Assembly: GCF_001455965.1 (NCBI RefSeq)
Contig: NZ_LKKO01000051.1
Location: 1 to 42,096 of the forward strand
DNA length: 42,096 nucleotides
DNA from: Methylobacterium sp. GXS13
GTDB taxonomy: Bacteria > Pseudomonadota > Alphaproteobacteria > Rhizobiales > Beijerinckiaceae
Direction: 5' to 3'
Under the pieces are notes generated by a model. The model was not told the origin of the DNA. It made no database searches and saw only the letters and a list, made by a program, of their open reading frames with translations. Each line of letters starts with the position of its first letter. The first letter of the stretch is position 1. This document shows positions 17,335-25,677 of the stretch, piece by piece. Position numbers and translations under genes: made by a program.

Positions 17335-18246
17335 ATGAGCCGGACGGGGCGCAACTGGGACGACCTGCGGTTCTTCCTGGCAGTGGCGCGCACCGGCACC
17401 CTGAGCGCCGCCGCCGCGCGCACCGGCACCGAGCACACAACGGTTGGGCGCAGGATCCGCGCCCTGGAAGAGGGGCTCGGCGCCCGGCTGTTCCATCGCA
17501 GCAACCTCGGCTACGCGCTCACCGAGGATGGCGCCCACCTGCTGACCGTGGCCGAGGCCATGGAGAGCGCGTTCCTGTCGGCCAAGACCGCCACCGAGGC
17601 GGGCGCCCGGGCCGTCTCCGGCACGGTGCGGATCGGCGCCCCGGACGGGTTCGGCAGCCTGTTCCTGGCCTCGCGGATGCACCGGCTGACCGAGCGCCAT
17701 CCGAGACTGGAGGTCGAGATCATGGCGACCGCGCGGATTTTCAGCCTGTCGAAGCGCGAGGCCGACATCGTCATCGGCCTGTCGACCCCGCAGCAGGCCC
17801 GGGTGGTGGCCCGCCGGCTCACCGATTACCGGCTGTTCGTCTACGGGTCCGACGCCTACCTCGCCGCCGCGGCGCCGATCACGGCCGTCTCGGACCTCAC
17901 GGCGCATCCCTTCGTCGGCTATATCGAGGACATGCTGTTCGCGCGCGAGCTCAACTATCTCGGCGCCCTGGAGCCCTCCGTCTCGGCGCGGCTGCGCTCG
18001 ACCAACCTGCTGGCCCAGGTCCACGCGACGCTGAACGGCGCCGGCCTGTGCATCCTGCCGGCCTTCATCGCGGCGGCCCATCCCGGGCTGGCCCCGGTGC
18101 TGCCCGAGGCGGTGTCGCTGACGCGCTCGTTCCACATGCACATCCACGAGGACCACCGGAAGGCGGCCCATATCCGGGCGGTGGCGGGCTTCATCGCCGG
18201 GGAGGTCGAGGCGGCCTTCCTGCTGTTCGCCGGGCCGGCGGTGTAA
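17335..18246 (+). CDS. LysR-family transcriptional regulator, divergent from mmsA
   Basis: The 303 residues have an N-terminal winged helix-turn-helix (WDDLRFFLAVARTGTLSAAAARTGTEHTTVGRRIRALEEGLGARLF) and a C-terminal periplasmic-binding-like effector domain. The fingerprint of the effector domain (GTVRIGAPDGFGSLFLASRM, FVGYIEDMLFARELNYL, GAGLCILPAFI) fits the group that uses His in place of the usual Gln/Pro in helix 3 (TEHTTVGRRI). Starts at 17314 and 17272 are also possible, but 17335 leaves the normal short lead before the HTH. Divergent placement suggests control of mmsA and the valine genes. In Pseudomonas that role belongs to an AraC-type protein, so this is inference. Confidence 0.9.
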   Translation: MSRTGRNWDDLRFFLAVARTGTLSAAAARTGTEHTTVGRRIRALEEGLGARLFHRSNLGYALTEDGAHLLTVAEAMESAFLSAKTATEAGARAVSGTVRIGAPDGFGSLFLASRMHRLTERHPRLEVEIMATARIFSLSKREADIVIGLSTPQQARVVARRLTDYRLFVYGSDAYLAAAAPITAVSDLTAHPFVGYIEDMLFARELNYLGALEPSVSARLRSTNLLAQVHATLNGAGLCILPAFIAAAHPGLAPVLPEAVSLTRSFHMHIHEDHRKAAHIRAVAGFIAGEVEAAFLLFAGPAV

Positions 18247-18332
18247 GCGGCGGCGGTTTCGCGGCGGCGGCCCGCACCGTAAGATCGACGCGTCCGCAGG
18301 CCGGCATGGCCACTGGGTGAAGGATCAAAACG

Positions 18333-19496
18333 ATGGTCGCCTCGATCGCCCTGCCCCGGCTGATGCGCATCGGCGCCGGCGCCTCGCGGCTGCTGCCGGA
18401 GGTGCTGGGCCAGCTGGGCCTGTCGCGCCCCTTCGTGGTCACCGACCCCTATCTGGTCAGCAGCGGCCGCACCGACACGCTGCTCGAACGCCTGACCAGC
18501 GCCGGCACCCGCGCGACGATCTTTTCCGAGACCGTACCCGACCCGACCGTGGCCTCCGTGGAGGCGGCGCTGGCCGCGCTCCAGGCCGGCGACTTCGACT
18601 GCGTGGTCGGTTTCGGCGGGGGCAGCCCGATGGACACGGCCAAGGCGGTGGCCGTGCTGGCCCGCCACGGCGGCCATATGCGCGACTACAAGGCGCCCCG
18701 CCAGCAGGACGAGCCGGGCCTGCCGATCGTCGCGATCCCCACCACCGCCGGCACCGGCTCGGAGGCGACCCGGTTCACCATCGTCACCGACGAGGCCTCG
18801 GACGAGAAGATGCTTTGTATCGGGCTGGCCTACCTGCCCGTGGCGGCGCTCGTGGATTACGAGCTGACGTTGACCAAGCCCAAGCGCCTCACCGCCGATA
18901 CCGGCATCGACGCGCTGACCCACGCCATCGAGGCCTATGTCTCGCGCAAATCCAACCTGTTCTCGGACGGGCTCGCCCTCCAGGCGATGCACCTGATCGC
19001 CCCGAACCTGCGCCGGGTCTGGACCGATCCCAGCGACCGGGCGGCGCGCGAGGCGATGATGCTCGGCGCGACCCAGGCCGGCATCGCGTTCTCGAACGCC
19101 TCGGTGGCGCTGGTCCACGGCATGAGCCGACCGATCGGCGCGCATTTCCACGTGGCGCACGGGCTCTCGAACGCGATGCTGCTGCCGGTGGTCACCGCCT
19201 TCTCGGCTCCTGCCGCGGTGCGGCGCTACGCAGCCTGCGCCCGGGCCATGGGCATCCCCGGCGTCGACGGAGACGACCGGGCCGCTGTCAGCGCCCTGGT
19301 GGCGGAGCTCGAGGCCCTCAACGACGACCTCGATGTGCCCGGCCCCCGGGAATACGGGATCGACCCGGACCGCTGGGAGGCGCTGCTCCCGACCATGGCC
19401 GCCCAGGCCCTGGCGTCCGGTTCCCCCGCCAACAACCCGATCGAGCCGACCGCCGAGGAAATCCAGGCGCTGTATCGGCGGGTGTGGGCGGCGTGA
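18333..19496 (+). CDS. Iron-containing alcohol dehydrogenase
   Basis: This is a 387-residue group III (Fe-ADH) enzyme that interconverts alcohols and aldehydes or ketones with NAD(P). The dinucleotide motif is VVGFGGGSPMDTAKA, followed by IPTTAGTGSEATRFTIVTD. Metal ligands are an Asp and His in TADTGIDALTHAIEAYVS, and two His in VHGMSRPIGAHFHVAHG. AGGATC precedes the ATG at good distance. It lies 86 bases after the LysR gene in the same direction. The substrate is not evident; aldehyde or hydroxyacid turnover linked to branched-chain catabolism is possible but unproven. Confidence 0.92.
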   Translation: MVASIALPRLMRIGAGASRLLPEVLGQLGLSRPFVVTDPYLVSSGRTDTLLERLTSAGTRATIFSETVPDPTVASVEAALAALQAGDFDCVVGFGGGSPMDTAKAVAVLARHGGHMRDYKAPRQQDEPGLPIVAIPTTAGTGSEATRFTIVTDEASDEKMLCIGLAYLPVAALVDYELTLTKPKRLTADTGIDALTHAIEAYVSRKSNLFSDGLALQAMHLIAPNLRRVWTDPSDRAAREAMMLGATQAGIAFSNASVALVHGMSRPIGAHFHVAHGLSNAMLLPVVTAFSAPAAVRRYAACARAMGIPGVDGDDRAAVSALVAELEALNDDLDVPGPREYGIDPDRWEALLPTMAAQALASGSPANNPIEPTAEEIQALYRRVWAA

Positions 19497-19531
19497 GATC
19501 CCGGGCGAGCGGGCGATAACCGGTGGCACTA

Positions 19532-19623
19532 CCGTCTTTGCGAGCGGAGCGAAGCAATCCAGCAGCGCGACGACCATTCATGTCGCGCTACCCTAGGTCG
19601 CTTCGCTGCGCTCGCGATGACGG
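19532..19623. repeat. Imperfect 40-bp inverted repeat, element D, in a convergent gap
   Basis: The arms are 19532-19571 and 19582-19623 around a 10-base loop; the best-matched blocks are CGAGCGGAGCGAAGC against GCTTCGCTGCGCTCG and GCGCGAC against GTCGCGC. It lies between two genes whose 3' ends face each other, so its RNA hairpin could end both transcripts. It resembles the GCGAGCGAAGCGAAGCAATCC family of dispersed elements in alphaproteobacteria. Confidence 0.8.
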
Positions 19624-19640
19624 AGTGACCTCGACCGGAC

Positions 19641-20867
19641 CTACTTCGCCGTCAGCGGGCAGCCGCTGTCGGCAGGCGATGCGTAGGCTTCCTTGCCCGG
19701 GATGGTCGCGAGCTGCCGGTAGAGGTCCCACTCGCCCTTCGACTCGGCCGGCTTCTTGACCTCGAACAGGTACATGTCGTGCACCATGCGGCCGTTCGGC
19801 TGGACGATGCCGCCATGGGCGAAGACATCGTCCACCGGGAGCGCCTTGAGCTTGGCGTTGACCGCCTCGGTCTCGTCGGTGCCCGCCGCCTTCACGGCCT
19901 TCAGGTAGGACAGGACCGCCGAGTAGGTGCCGGCCTGGATCATGTTCGGCATCCGGCCCGTGCGCTTCATGAAACGCTGGCCGAAGGCGCGGGTCTCGTC
20001 GTTGGCGTCCCAGTACCAACCCTCGGTCAGCGTCAGGCCCTGCGCCACCTTGAGGCCGAGCCCATGCACCTCCGAGAGGGTGAACAGCAGCGCCGCGAGC
20101 TTCTGGCCGCCCTCGACGATGCCGTATTCGGCCGCCTGCTTGATCGAGTTGGAGGTGTCGAGGCCGGCATTGGCGAGCCCGATCACCTTCGCCTTCGAAC
20201 CCTGCGCCTGGAGCAGGAACGAGGAGAAATCCTGGTTCGAGAGCGGGTGGCGGACGCTGCCCAGCACCTTGCCGTTGTTGGCGAGCACCACGCGGCTGGT
20301 ATCGGCCTCCAGCGCGGAGCCGAAGGCGTAATCGGCGGTCAGGAAGAACCACGTGTCGCCGCCGGCCCGGGTCAGCGCGCCGCCGGTGCCGACCGCGAGC
20401 GCCCGCGTGTCGTAGGCCCAATGGTAGCCGTAGGGCGTGCCGGCCTTGCCGGTGAGGTCGCTCGACGCCGCCCCGGTGGTGATCGTGATCTTCTTCTTCT
20501 CCTTCGACAGGCCCTGGACCGCCAGCGCCACGGAGGAGGTGGTCAGCTCCATGATCGCGTCGACGCCGTCGCGGTCGTACCATTGCCGGGCGATCCCCGA
20601 GGCGATGTCGGGCTTGTTCTGGTGGTCGGCCGAGAGGATCTCGATCGGCACGCCGTCGATCTTGCCGCCCATGTCCTCTACCGCCATCCGGGCGGCTTCG
20701 ATGGAGCCCTGGCCGCCGAACTCGGCATAGAGGCCGGACTGGTCGTTGAGCACGCCGATGCGCACGACGTTGCCGGAGAAGGCCCCTTGCGCCGAGGCCG
20801 GGCCCGAGCCCAGCATCGTGCCCGCCAAAGCAGTGGCCAGCACTGCACTGCCAAATCGTCTGATCAT
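19641..20867 (-). CDS. ABC transporter substrate-binding protein (type I, branched-chain amino acid-like)
   Basis: The 408 residues start with a signal peptide (MIRRFGSAVLATALAGTMLGSGPASA). They continue with the Peripla_BP_6/LivK-like fold: VVRIGVLNDQSGLYAEFGGQGSIEAARMAVEDMGGKIDGVPIEILSADHQNKPD, and TWFFLTADYAFGSALEADTSRVV. Such proteins bind amino acids, urea, amides or aromatic acids in the periplasm. The ATG at 20867 has GGGGAG eight bases upstream; an in-frame ATG 15 bases further up overlaps that site. No permease or ATPase gene is in the window, so it is an orphan binding protein here; one next to valine catabolism genes might bind a branched-chain compound (inference). Confidence 0.9.
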   Translation of the reverse strand: MIRRFGSAVLATALAGTMLGSGPASAQGAFSGNVVRIGVLNDQSGLYAEFGGQGSIEAARMAVEDMGGKIDGVPIEILSADHQNKPDIASGIARQWYDRDGVDAIMELTTSSVALAVQGLSKEKKKITITTGAASSDLTGKAGTPYGYHWAYDTRALAVGTGGALTRAGGDTWFFLTADYAFGSALEADTSRVVLANNGKVLGSVRHPLSNQDFSSFLLQAQGSKAKVIGLANAGLDTSNSIKQAAEYGIVEGGQKLAALLFTLSEVHGLGLKVAQGLTLTEGWYWDANDETRAFGQRFMKRTGRMPNMIQAGTYSAVLSYLKAVKAAGTDETEAVNAKLKALPVDDVFAHGGIVQPNGRMVHDMYLFEVKKPAESKGEWDLYRQLATIPGKEAYASPADSGCPLTAK

Positions 20868-21052
20868 GTCACTCCCCGGCATGTTTTGCCCGGATGATCC
20901 GAGCACCCGATTCTGACGCGGGTTCGGGATCAGACTATTGCAGCCGCGGAAGTCGCGCCACGGCCAGGATTGGGCCGAGATTGAGAGATCGCGCCGGTTG
21001 TGACGCACGCCGGCGACCGCCCCGATTTCGGACCGTATCCGATCGGCGCAGT

Positions 21053-21071
21053 TATAATACCTTAACCATAA
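21053..21071 (+). promoter_or_regulatory. Probable cpa operon promoter with TATAAT and TTAACCATAA
   Basis: A perfect TATAAT at 21053-21058 is followed by TTAACCATAA at 21062-21071, in an AT-rich patch 70-90 bases before cpaB. The TTAACC half-site resembles a CtrA recognition half, and CtrA controls pilus genes in Caulobacter. No strong -35 is visible, and only one CtrA half is present. Confidence 0.45.
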
Positions 21072-21140
21072 GTACACGAATGGCCGCGCAGGGTCCGGTG
21101 ATGGACGGCAATTCGGCCGTCTCCGGCGCGTGGCGATGCG

Positions 21141-21950
21141 ATGAATCCAGCCCGTCTCGCCGTCCTCGGCATCGCTCTCGCAGCGGGCAGCGGGGCGGCG
21201 TTCCTGATGAGCGGCGGCGATCCGCCTCCGCCGCCCCCGCCCCCGAAGGCCGAGCTGCCGCCGCCGCCTCCGATGACCGAGGTGCTGGTGGCCGCCACCG
21301 ACATGCCGATGGGCCAGGTCCTGCGGGCTGCGGACCTGCGCTGGCAGCCCTGGCCGGATGGCGCCATGACGGCGGGCTATATCAGCCGCAAGGACAACGC
21401 GAAGGCGTTGGACGAGACGGTCGGCGCCTCCGTGCGCTCCGGCTTCCTCGCGGGCGAGCCGATCCGGGCGCAGAAGCTGGTCCGGCCCGACAGCGGCTTC
21501 ATGGCCGCGATCCTGCCCGCCGGGATGCGCGCGGTCGCCATCGTCACCGACAGCCGCGGCACCAATTCGGCCGGCGGCTTCATCCTGCCCAACGACCGCG
21601 TCGATGTGATCCGCACCTTTCGCGACGACGCCAACTCGCGCGCGAACAACAGCGAGGTCCAGTTCTCCCAGACCATCCTGACCGATATCCGCGTCCTGGC
21701 GATCGGTCAGCTGATCCAAGAGAAGAACGGCACCAACGTCGTCACCGGCGAGACCGCCACCCTCGCCGTCACCCCCGCCCAGGCGGAGACTTTGACGCTC
21801 GCCCAGAAGGTCGGCTCGCTCTCGCTCGCGCTGCGCAGCCTCGCGGATGCGGGCCGGCCAGCCGAGCCGGTCGAGTCCGCAATGGCGCAGACGCCCGAAC
21901 CCGGATTGACCGTCGTGCGCTTCGGCGTCGCGCGGCAGCAGACGCCGTGA
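21141..21950 (+). CDS. cpaB: Tad pilus assembly protein CpaB/RcpC
   Basis: This periplasmic protein of the Tad pilus is thought to steady the secretin channel. Its 269 residues contain an N-terminal signal anchor (ARLAVLGIALAAGSGAAFLM), a striking polyproline linker at about 28-45 (two Pro runs split by KAEL), a SAF domain (VLVAATDMPMGQVLRAADLRWQPWP...GFLAGEPIRAQKLV), and the RcpC domain (AILPAGMRAVAIVTD...FILPNDRVDVIRTF). It is first in an operon of seven genes; its stop codon overlaps a possible GTG start of cpaC. Confidence 0.92.
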   Translation: MNPARLAVLGIALAAGSGAAFLMSGGDPPPPPPPPKAELPPPPPMTEVLVAATDMPMGQVLRAADLRWQPWPDGAMTAGYISRKDNAKALDETVGASVRSGFLAGEPIRAQKLVRPDSGFMAAILPAGMRAVAIVTDSRGTNSAGGFILPNDRVDVIRTFRDDANSRANNSEVQFSQTILTDIRVLAIGQLIQEKNGTNVVTGETATLAVTPAQAETLTLAQKVGSLSLALRSLADAGRPAEPVESAMAQTPEPGLTVVRFGVARQQTP

Positions 21951-21955
21951 TCCCC

Positions 21956-23527
21956 ATGATTGCCCTGCCGACCCTCCTCCGCTCGGCGCGTGCCGTCGCG
22001 TTGCTGGCCCTGGTGCATGCCGGGCCGCTCGGCGCGCAGGAGCGCCCGACCCTCGGCCCTGCCCCGGTGCTTACGGTGGGCTCCGCGGAGGCCGCCTCGA
22101 GCCGCCGGGTCGAGCTGACCGCGGGCCGCTCGGTGATCGTCGACCTGCCGCGGGACGCCAAGGAGGTGTTCGTCGCCAATCCGGCGGTGGCCAACGCCGT
22201 CGTCCGCTCGACCCGAAAGGTGTTCGTGATCGGCATGGCCGATGGCGCCACCTCGATCTTCATCATGGACGCCGAGGGCCGCCAGATCGCCGCCCTCGAC
22301 GTCACCGTGGCCCGGGACCTCAACCTCGGGACGCTGCGCGAATTGCTCGGCCAGAGCATCCCGGGCGGCCGCTTCGACGTGCGCTCGTCGGGCGCCTCGG
22401 TGCTGCTGTCGGGCTCGGTCAATTCCTCCTCGGACGCCCAGCAGGCGATCGACATCGCCAACGCCTTCGTCGGCCTGGGCGGCGCCGCGGCCGCCACGGG
22501 TGCGCCGAGCGGCGGCGTCTCGGGCGGCGCGCGGGGCGCGGTGATCAACAACCTCACGATCCGCAACAAGGATCAGGTGATGCTGCGCGTCACCGTGGTC
22601 GAGGTGTCCCGCAACGTCCTGAAGCAGTTCGGGATCAACATGACGGGGAATTGGTCGGCGCTGAATCCGGTCGGCACCCTTGGCCAGCAACTCATCGGAG
22701 CCGGAACCGCGTCGGCGACGCAGGTGCCCGCCATGGTGCCGAACGTACTGAGCAACGCCCTTCCCTTCCCAATCAACGGCAACATCGCTGGAAGCAATCA
22801 GATCGCGGCATCCGTCCAAGGGGCCGGCTTCTCGCTGCAGGCGACGCTGAAGGCCTTCGAGCAGGCGGGCGTCTCCCGCATCCTGGCCGAGCCGACGCTG
22901 ACCGCGATCTCGGGCGAGGCCGCAAAATTCCTGGCCGGCGGCGAGTTTCCGGTGCCGTCCTCGGCCACCTGCGCGGTCGGCGGCCTGTGTACACCTGGGA
23001 TCACCTTCAAGCCCTACGGTGTGGCTCTGTCCTTCACGCCCGTGGTGCTGGCCGACAACAGAATCTCGATCCGCGTGGCGACCGATGTAACCGAGATCGA
23101 TCCACAGCAGAGCTTCAACTACACAATCGGCAATTCGACGGTGGCGGTACCCGGCACCCGGGTGCGCCGCTCCGAGACCACGGTCGAGCTACCCTCGGGC
23201 GGCGTGATGATGACCGCGGGCCTCATCCAGCAAGTAAACAAGCAGGCGATCACCGGCCTGCCCGGGCTGATCAATCTGCCGATCCTCGGCGCGCTGTTCC
23301 GGTCCCGGGACTACCAGCGCATGGAGACCGAGTTGATGATCATGTGCACCCCCTACATCGCCCGGGTGATGGAGCCCAAGCAGGTGGCCCGGCCCGACGA
23401 CAACTTCGTGGACGCCACCGACGGGCAGGCCGTGCTGCTCGGTCAGGTCAACCGCATCTACGGCAAGGTCGGCGCCGCCCCGCTCGGGCGCACCTATCGC
23501 GGCCGTGTCGGCTTCATCGTCGAGTAG
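21956..23527 (+). CDS. cpaC: Tad pilus secretin CpaC/RcpA
   Basis: It forms the outer-membrane channel through which the Flp pilus emerges. It has 523 residues: a signal peptide (to about GPLGA), the pilus-assembly N-terminal domain (VELTAGRSVIVDLPRDAKEVFVANPAVANAVV), a BON-like segment (LRELLGQSIPGGRFDVRSSGASVLLSGSV), and the secretin core from about 200, ending VRRSETTVELPSGGVMMTAGLIQ and GLPGLINLPILGALFRS. Two Cys within SATCAVGGLC could form a disulfide. A GTG at 21947 overlaps the cpaB stop and is an alternative start; neither has a clear Shine-Dalgarno. Confidence 0.93.
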   Translation: MIALPTLLRSARAVALLALVHAGPLGAQERPTLGPAPVLTVGSAEAASSRRVELTAGRSVIVDLPRDAKEVFVANPAVANAVVRSTRKVFVIGMADGATSIFIMDAEGRQIAALDVTVARDLNLGTLRELLGQSIPGGRFDVRSSGASVLLSGSVNSSSDAQQAIDIANAFVGLGGAAAATGAPSGGVSGGARGAVINNLTIRNKDQVMLRVTVVEVSRNVLKQFGINMTGNWSALNPVGTLGQQLIGAGTASATQVPAMVPNVLSNALPFPINGNIAGSNQIAASVQGAGFSLQATLKAFEQAGVSRILAEPTLTAISGEAAKFLAGGEFPVPSSATCAVGGLCTPGITFKPYGVALSFTPVVLADNRISIRVATDVTEIDPQQSFNYTIGNSTVAVPGTRVRRSETTVELPSGGVMMTAGLIQQVNKQAITGLPGLINLPILGALFRSRDYQRMETELMIMCTPYIARVMEPKQVARPDDNFVDATDGQAVLLGQVNRIYGKVGAAPLGRTYRGRVGFIVE

Positions 23528-23551
23528 CGCCCCGCTTCCAGGATCGGACCC

Positions 23552-24310
23552 ATGACTCGACGCCACTCGCTCGCCCCGGCCCGTCTTGACGTCGCACGCC
23601 GCCCGGCCAGCCTGCTGGCCGCCTGCGCGCTCGGCCTGCTGGCCGCCGCCTGCAAGGGCGAGCCCGCCACCACCGGGGGAATCGACCTGTCGGATTACCG
23701 CGCGCGGCACCCGATCGTGCTGGCCGACGGAACCCGCAGCCTCGACGTCTTCGCCACCGGGCCGGGCCATCTCGATCCGCGCCAGGCCGGCGATATCGAC
23801 GCCTTCATGCTGGAATACCGCCGCTACGGCCGCGGCGGCATCCTGATGGAGGTGCCCCAGGGCCTGCCGCCGGCCCAGGCCGACGCCGTCGCACGCACGG
23901 CGGTGTCCCTGCTCCGGCGCGGTACCGAGGACGGCGTCGGCGCCCGCGAGATCGCCCAGTCGCCCTATCCGGTAGCGCCAGCAGGTTTGGCCGCGCCGAT
24001 CCGGCTGAGCTTCCAGCGCATGCAGGCCAAGGTCGCCGACCAGTGCGGGCTGTGGCCCCAGGACCTCGGCACCTCGAACTTCGCGTCCGATTACAGCAAC
24101 CGGCCGAGCTGGAACCTCGGCTGCGCCACCCAGGCGAACGTGGCCGCCCAGGTGGCCGACCCGATCGACCTGGTGCGCGGCCGGCCGGAGGGTCGGATCG
24201 ACACGGTCAAGCGCGTCCGGGACATCGGCCAGTTGCGGGACGGCAAGGATCCGTCAACCACATGGCGGCAAGATGGGACCAACGCCGTCAAGTCTCAGGT
24301 CAGTAACTAG
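23552..24310 (+). CDS. cpaD: Tad pilus assembly lipoprotein CpaD
   Basis: This 252-residue lipoprotein is known in Caulobacter to help localise the CpaC secretin. After a basic leader there is a hydrophobic stretch with lipobox LLAAAC (lipidated Cys at about residue 34). The family features follow: YRARHPIVLADGTRSLDVF, FMLEYRRYGRGGILMEVP, and toward the C-terminus DQCGLWPQDLGTSN with NRPSWNLGCATQANVAAQVADP, which is the most conserved block. The N-terminal leader before the hydrophobic core is long (about 18 residues), so a later start is conceivable. It sits 24 bases after cpaC. Confidence 0.9.
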   Translation: MTRRHSLAPARLDVARRPASLLAACALGLLAAACKGEPATTGGIDLSDYRARHPIVLADGTRSLDVFATGPGHLDPRQAGDIDAFMLEYRRYGRGGILMEVPQGLPPAQADAVARTAVSLLRRGTEDGVGAREIAQSPYPVAPAGLAAPIRLSFQRMQAKVADQCGLWPQDLGTSNFASDYSNRPSWNLGCATQANVAAQVADPIDLVRGRPEGRIDTVKRVRDIGQLRDGKDPSTTWRQDGTNAVKSQVSN

Positions 24311-24318
24311 GACGGACG

Positions 24319-25623
24319 GTGCAACCTCTCACGCCGTCACCGAAGCCGCGACGCGACCACGAACCCGAAAGTGCCGTCATGGCGGACCCGTCCGAGACAT
24401 CCGAGCGTACGATCGCCCCGGTGCCCCGGATCACGATCCAGGCCTTCTGCGAGACCGGCGAGACCGCCGCGATGCTCGAGGGCGCAGCCCTCGACCGGCG
24501 CATGCAGAAGGCGCAGATCAAGGTTCGGATGGGCGGCGGGGCCGCGGCGATCGAGGCCTACCGCCACGCGCCGACGCCCAATGTCATCATTATCGAGATG
24601 CAGGGCGTGCGCTCGAAGCCGGTCGAGTGCCTGGATGCCCTGGCCGAAGTCTGCGACGAAGGCACCCGCGTCCTGGTGATCGGTCACGTCAACGACGTGA
24701 CCCTGTACCGCCAGCTGATCCAGCGCGGCGTGTCCGACTACCTGATGGCGCCGGTCGAGCCGCTGACCCTGATCGCGGCGATCTCCGACCTGTTCACGGC
24801 GCCGGGTGTCAAGCCGGTGGGCCGCACGATAGCGGTTTACGGGGTCAAAGGCGGCATCGGCGCCTCGACGGTGGCGCACAACTTCGCCTGGTCGATCGCC
24901 CGGAACCAAGGCGTCCAGACGGTGATCGCCGATCTCGACATCGCCTTCGGCACCGCCTCGCTCAACTTCAATCAGGACCCGCCCCAGGGCATCGCCGAGG
25001 CGGTGTTCGCCCCCGAGCGCCTGGATTCGGCGCTGGTCGAACGGCTGCTGTCGAAATGCAGCGACAATCTGAGCCTGCTCTCGGCCCCGGCGAGCCTCGA
25101 CCGGACCATCGACCTGTCGGAGCCCGCCTTCGATTCGCTGATCGAGTACCTGCGGGCCAGCGTGCCCTGCGTGGTCCTCGACATCCCGCATCAGTGGAGC
25201 GCGTGGTCCAAGCGTGTGCTGACGGCGGCTGACGAGATCCTGATCGTCGCGGGCCCCGACCTCGCCTGCCTGCGCAACGCCAAGAACCTGCTCGGGGCGC
25301 TCCAGCATGGCCGCCCGAACGACCAGCCGCCCCGGATCCTGCTCAACGGCGTCGGCATGCCCAAACGGCCGGAGATCGGCGCCGCCGAGTTCGCCAAGGC
25401 GCTGGACGCGCCGATCGCCGCCACGATCCCGTTCGAGCCGACCCTGTTCGGCACCGCCGCCAACAATGGCCAGATGATCGCCGAGATCCAGGCCGGCTCG
25501 AAAGTGGCGGAGCTGTTCAACGATCTGGCGGCGGTCACCCTCGGGCGCCCCGAGACCCGGCGCAGCAAGTCCAGCCTGCTGGAGCCGCTGCTGGCCAAGC
25601 TCGCCGGCCGCAAGGCCTCGTGA
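24319..25623 (+). CDS. cpaE: Tad pilus localisation ATPase CpaE/TadZ
   Basis: It is a MinD/ParA-like ATPase that places the pilus machine at the cell pole. Its 434 residues have an N-terminal receiver-like domain (about 38-160, GTRVLVIGHVNDVTLYRQLIQRGVSDYLMAPVEP) and a C-terminal ATPase with the deviant Walker A YGVKGGIGASTVAHN and TVIADLDIAFGTAS. The GTG start at 24319 has AGGA six to nine bases upstream overlapping the cpaD stop; the first internal ATG is at 24379. The phospho-acceptor Asp pattern of true receivers is not evident in the N-terminal domain, as is usual for this family. Confidence 0.92.
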   Translation: MQPLTPSPKPRRDHEPESAVMADPSETSERTIAPVPRITIQAFCETGETAAMLEGAALDRRMQKAQIKVRMGGGAAAIEAYRHAPTPNVIIIEMQGVRSKPVECLDALAEVCDEGTRVLVIGHVNDVTLYRQLIQRGVSDYLMAPVEPLTLIAAISDLFTAPGVKPVGRTIAVYGVKGGIGASTVAHNFAWSIARNQGVQTVIADLDIAFGTASLNFNQDPPQGIAEAVFAPERLDSALVERLLSKCSDNLSLLSAPASLDRTIDLSEPAFDSLIEYLRASVPCVVLDIPHQWSAWSKRVLTAADEILIVAGPDLACLRNAKNLLGALQHGRPNDQPPRILLNGVGMPKRPEIGAAEFAKALDAPIAATIPFEPTLFGTAANNGQMIAEIQAGSKVAELFNDLAAVTLGRPETRRSKSSLLEPLLAKLAGRKAS

Positions 25624-25677
25624 TGCGCGAGATCTTTACCGGGATGATGCCTCACGCGGGCGCCTTGGACCTGACCC

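Noticed and set aside
20894..23527. 877-codon frame including cpaC
   Set aside because: The first 350 codons are an out-of-frame reading of cpaB and its upstream region; the secretin starts near 21956.
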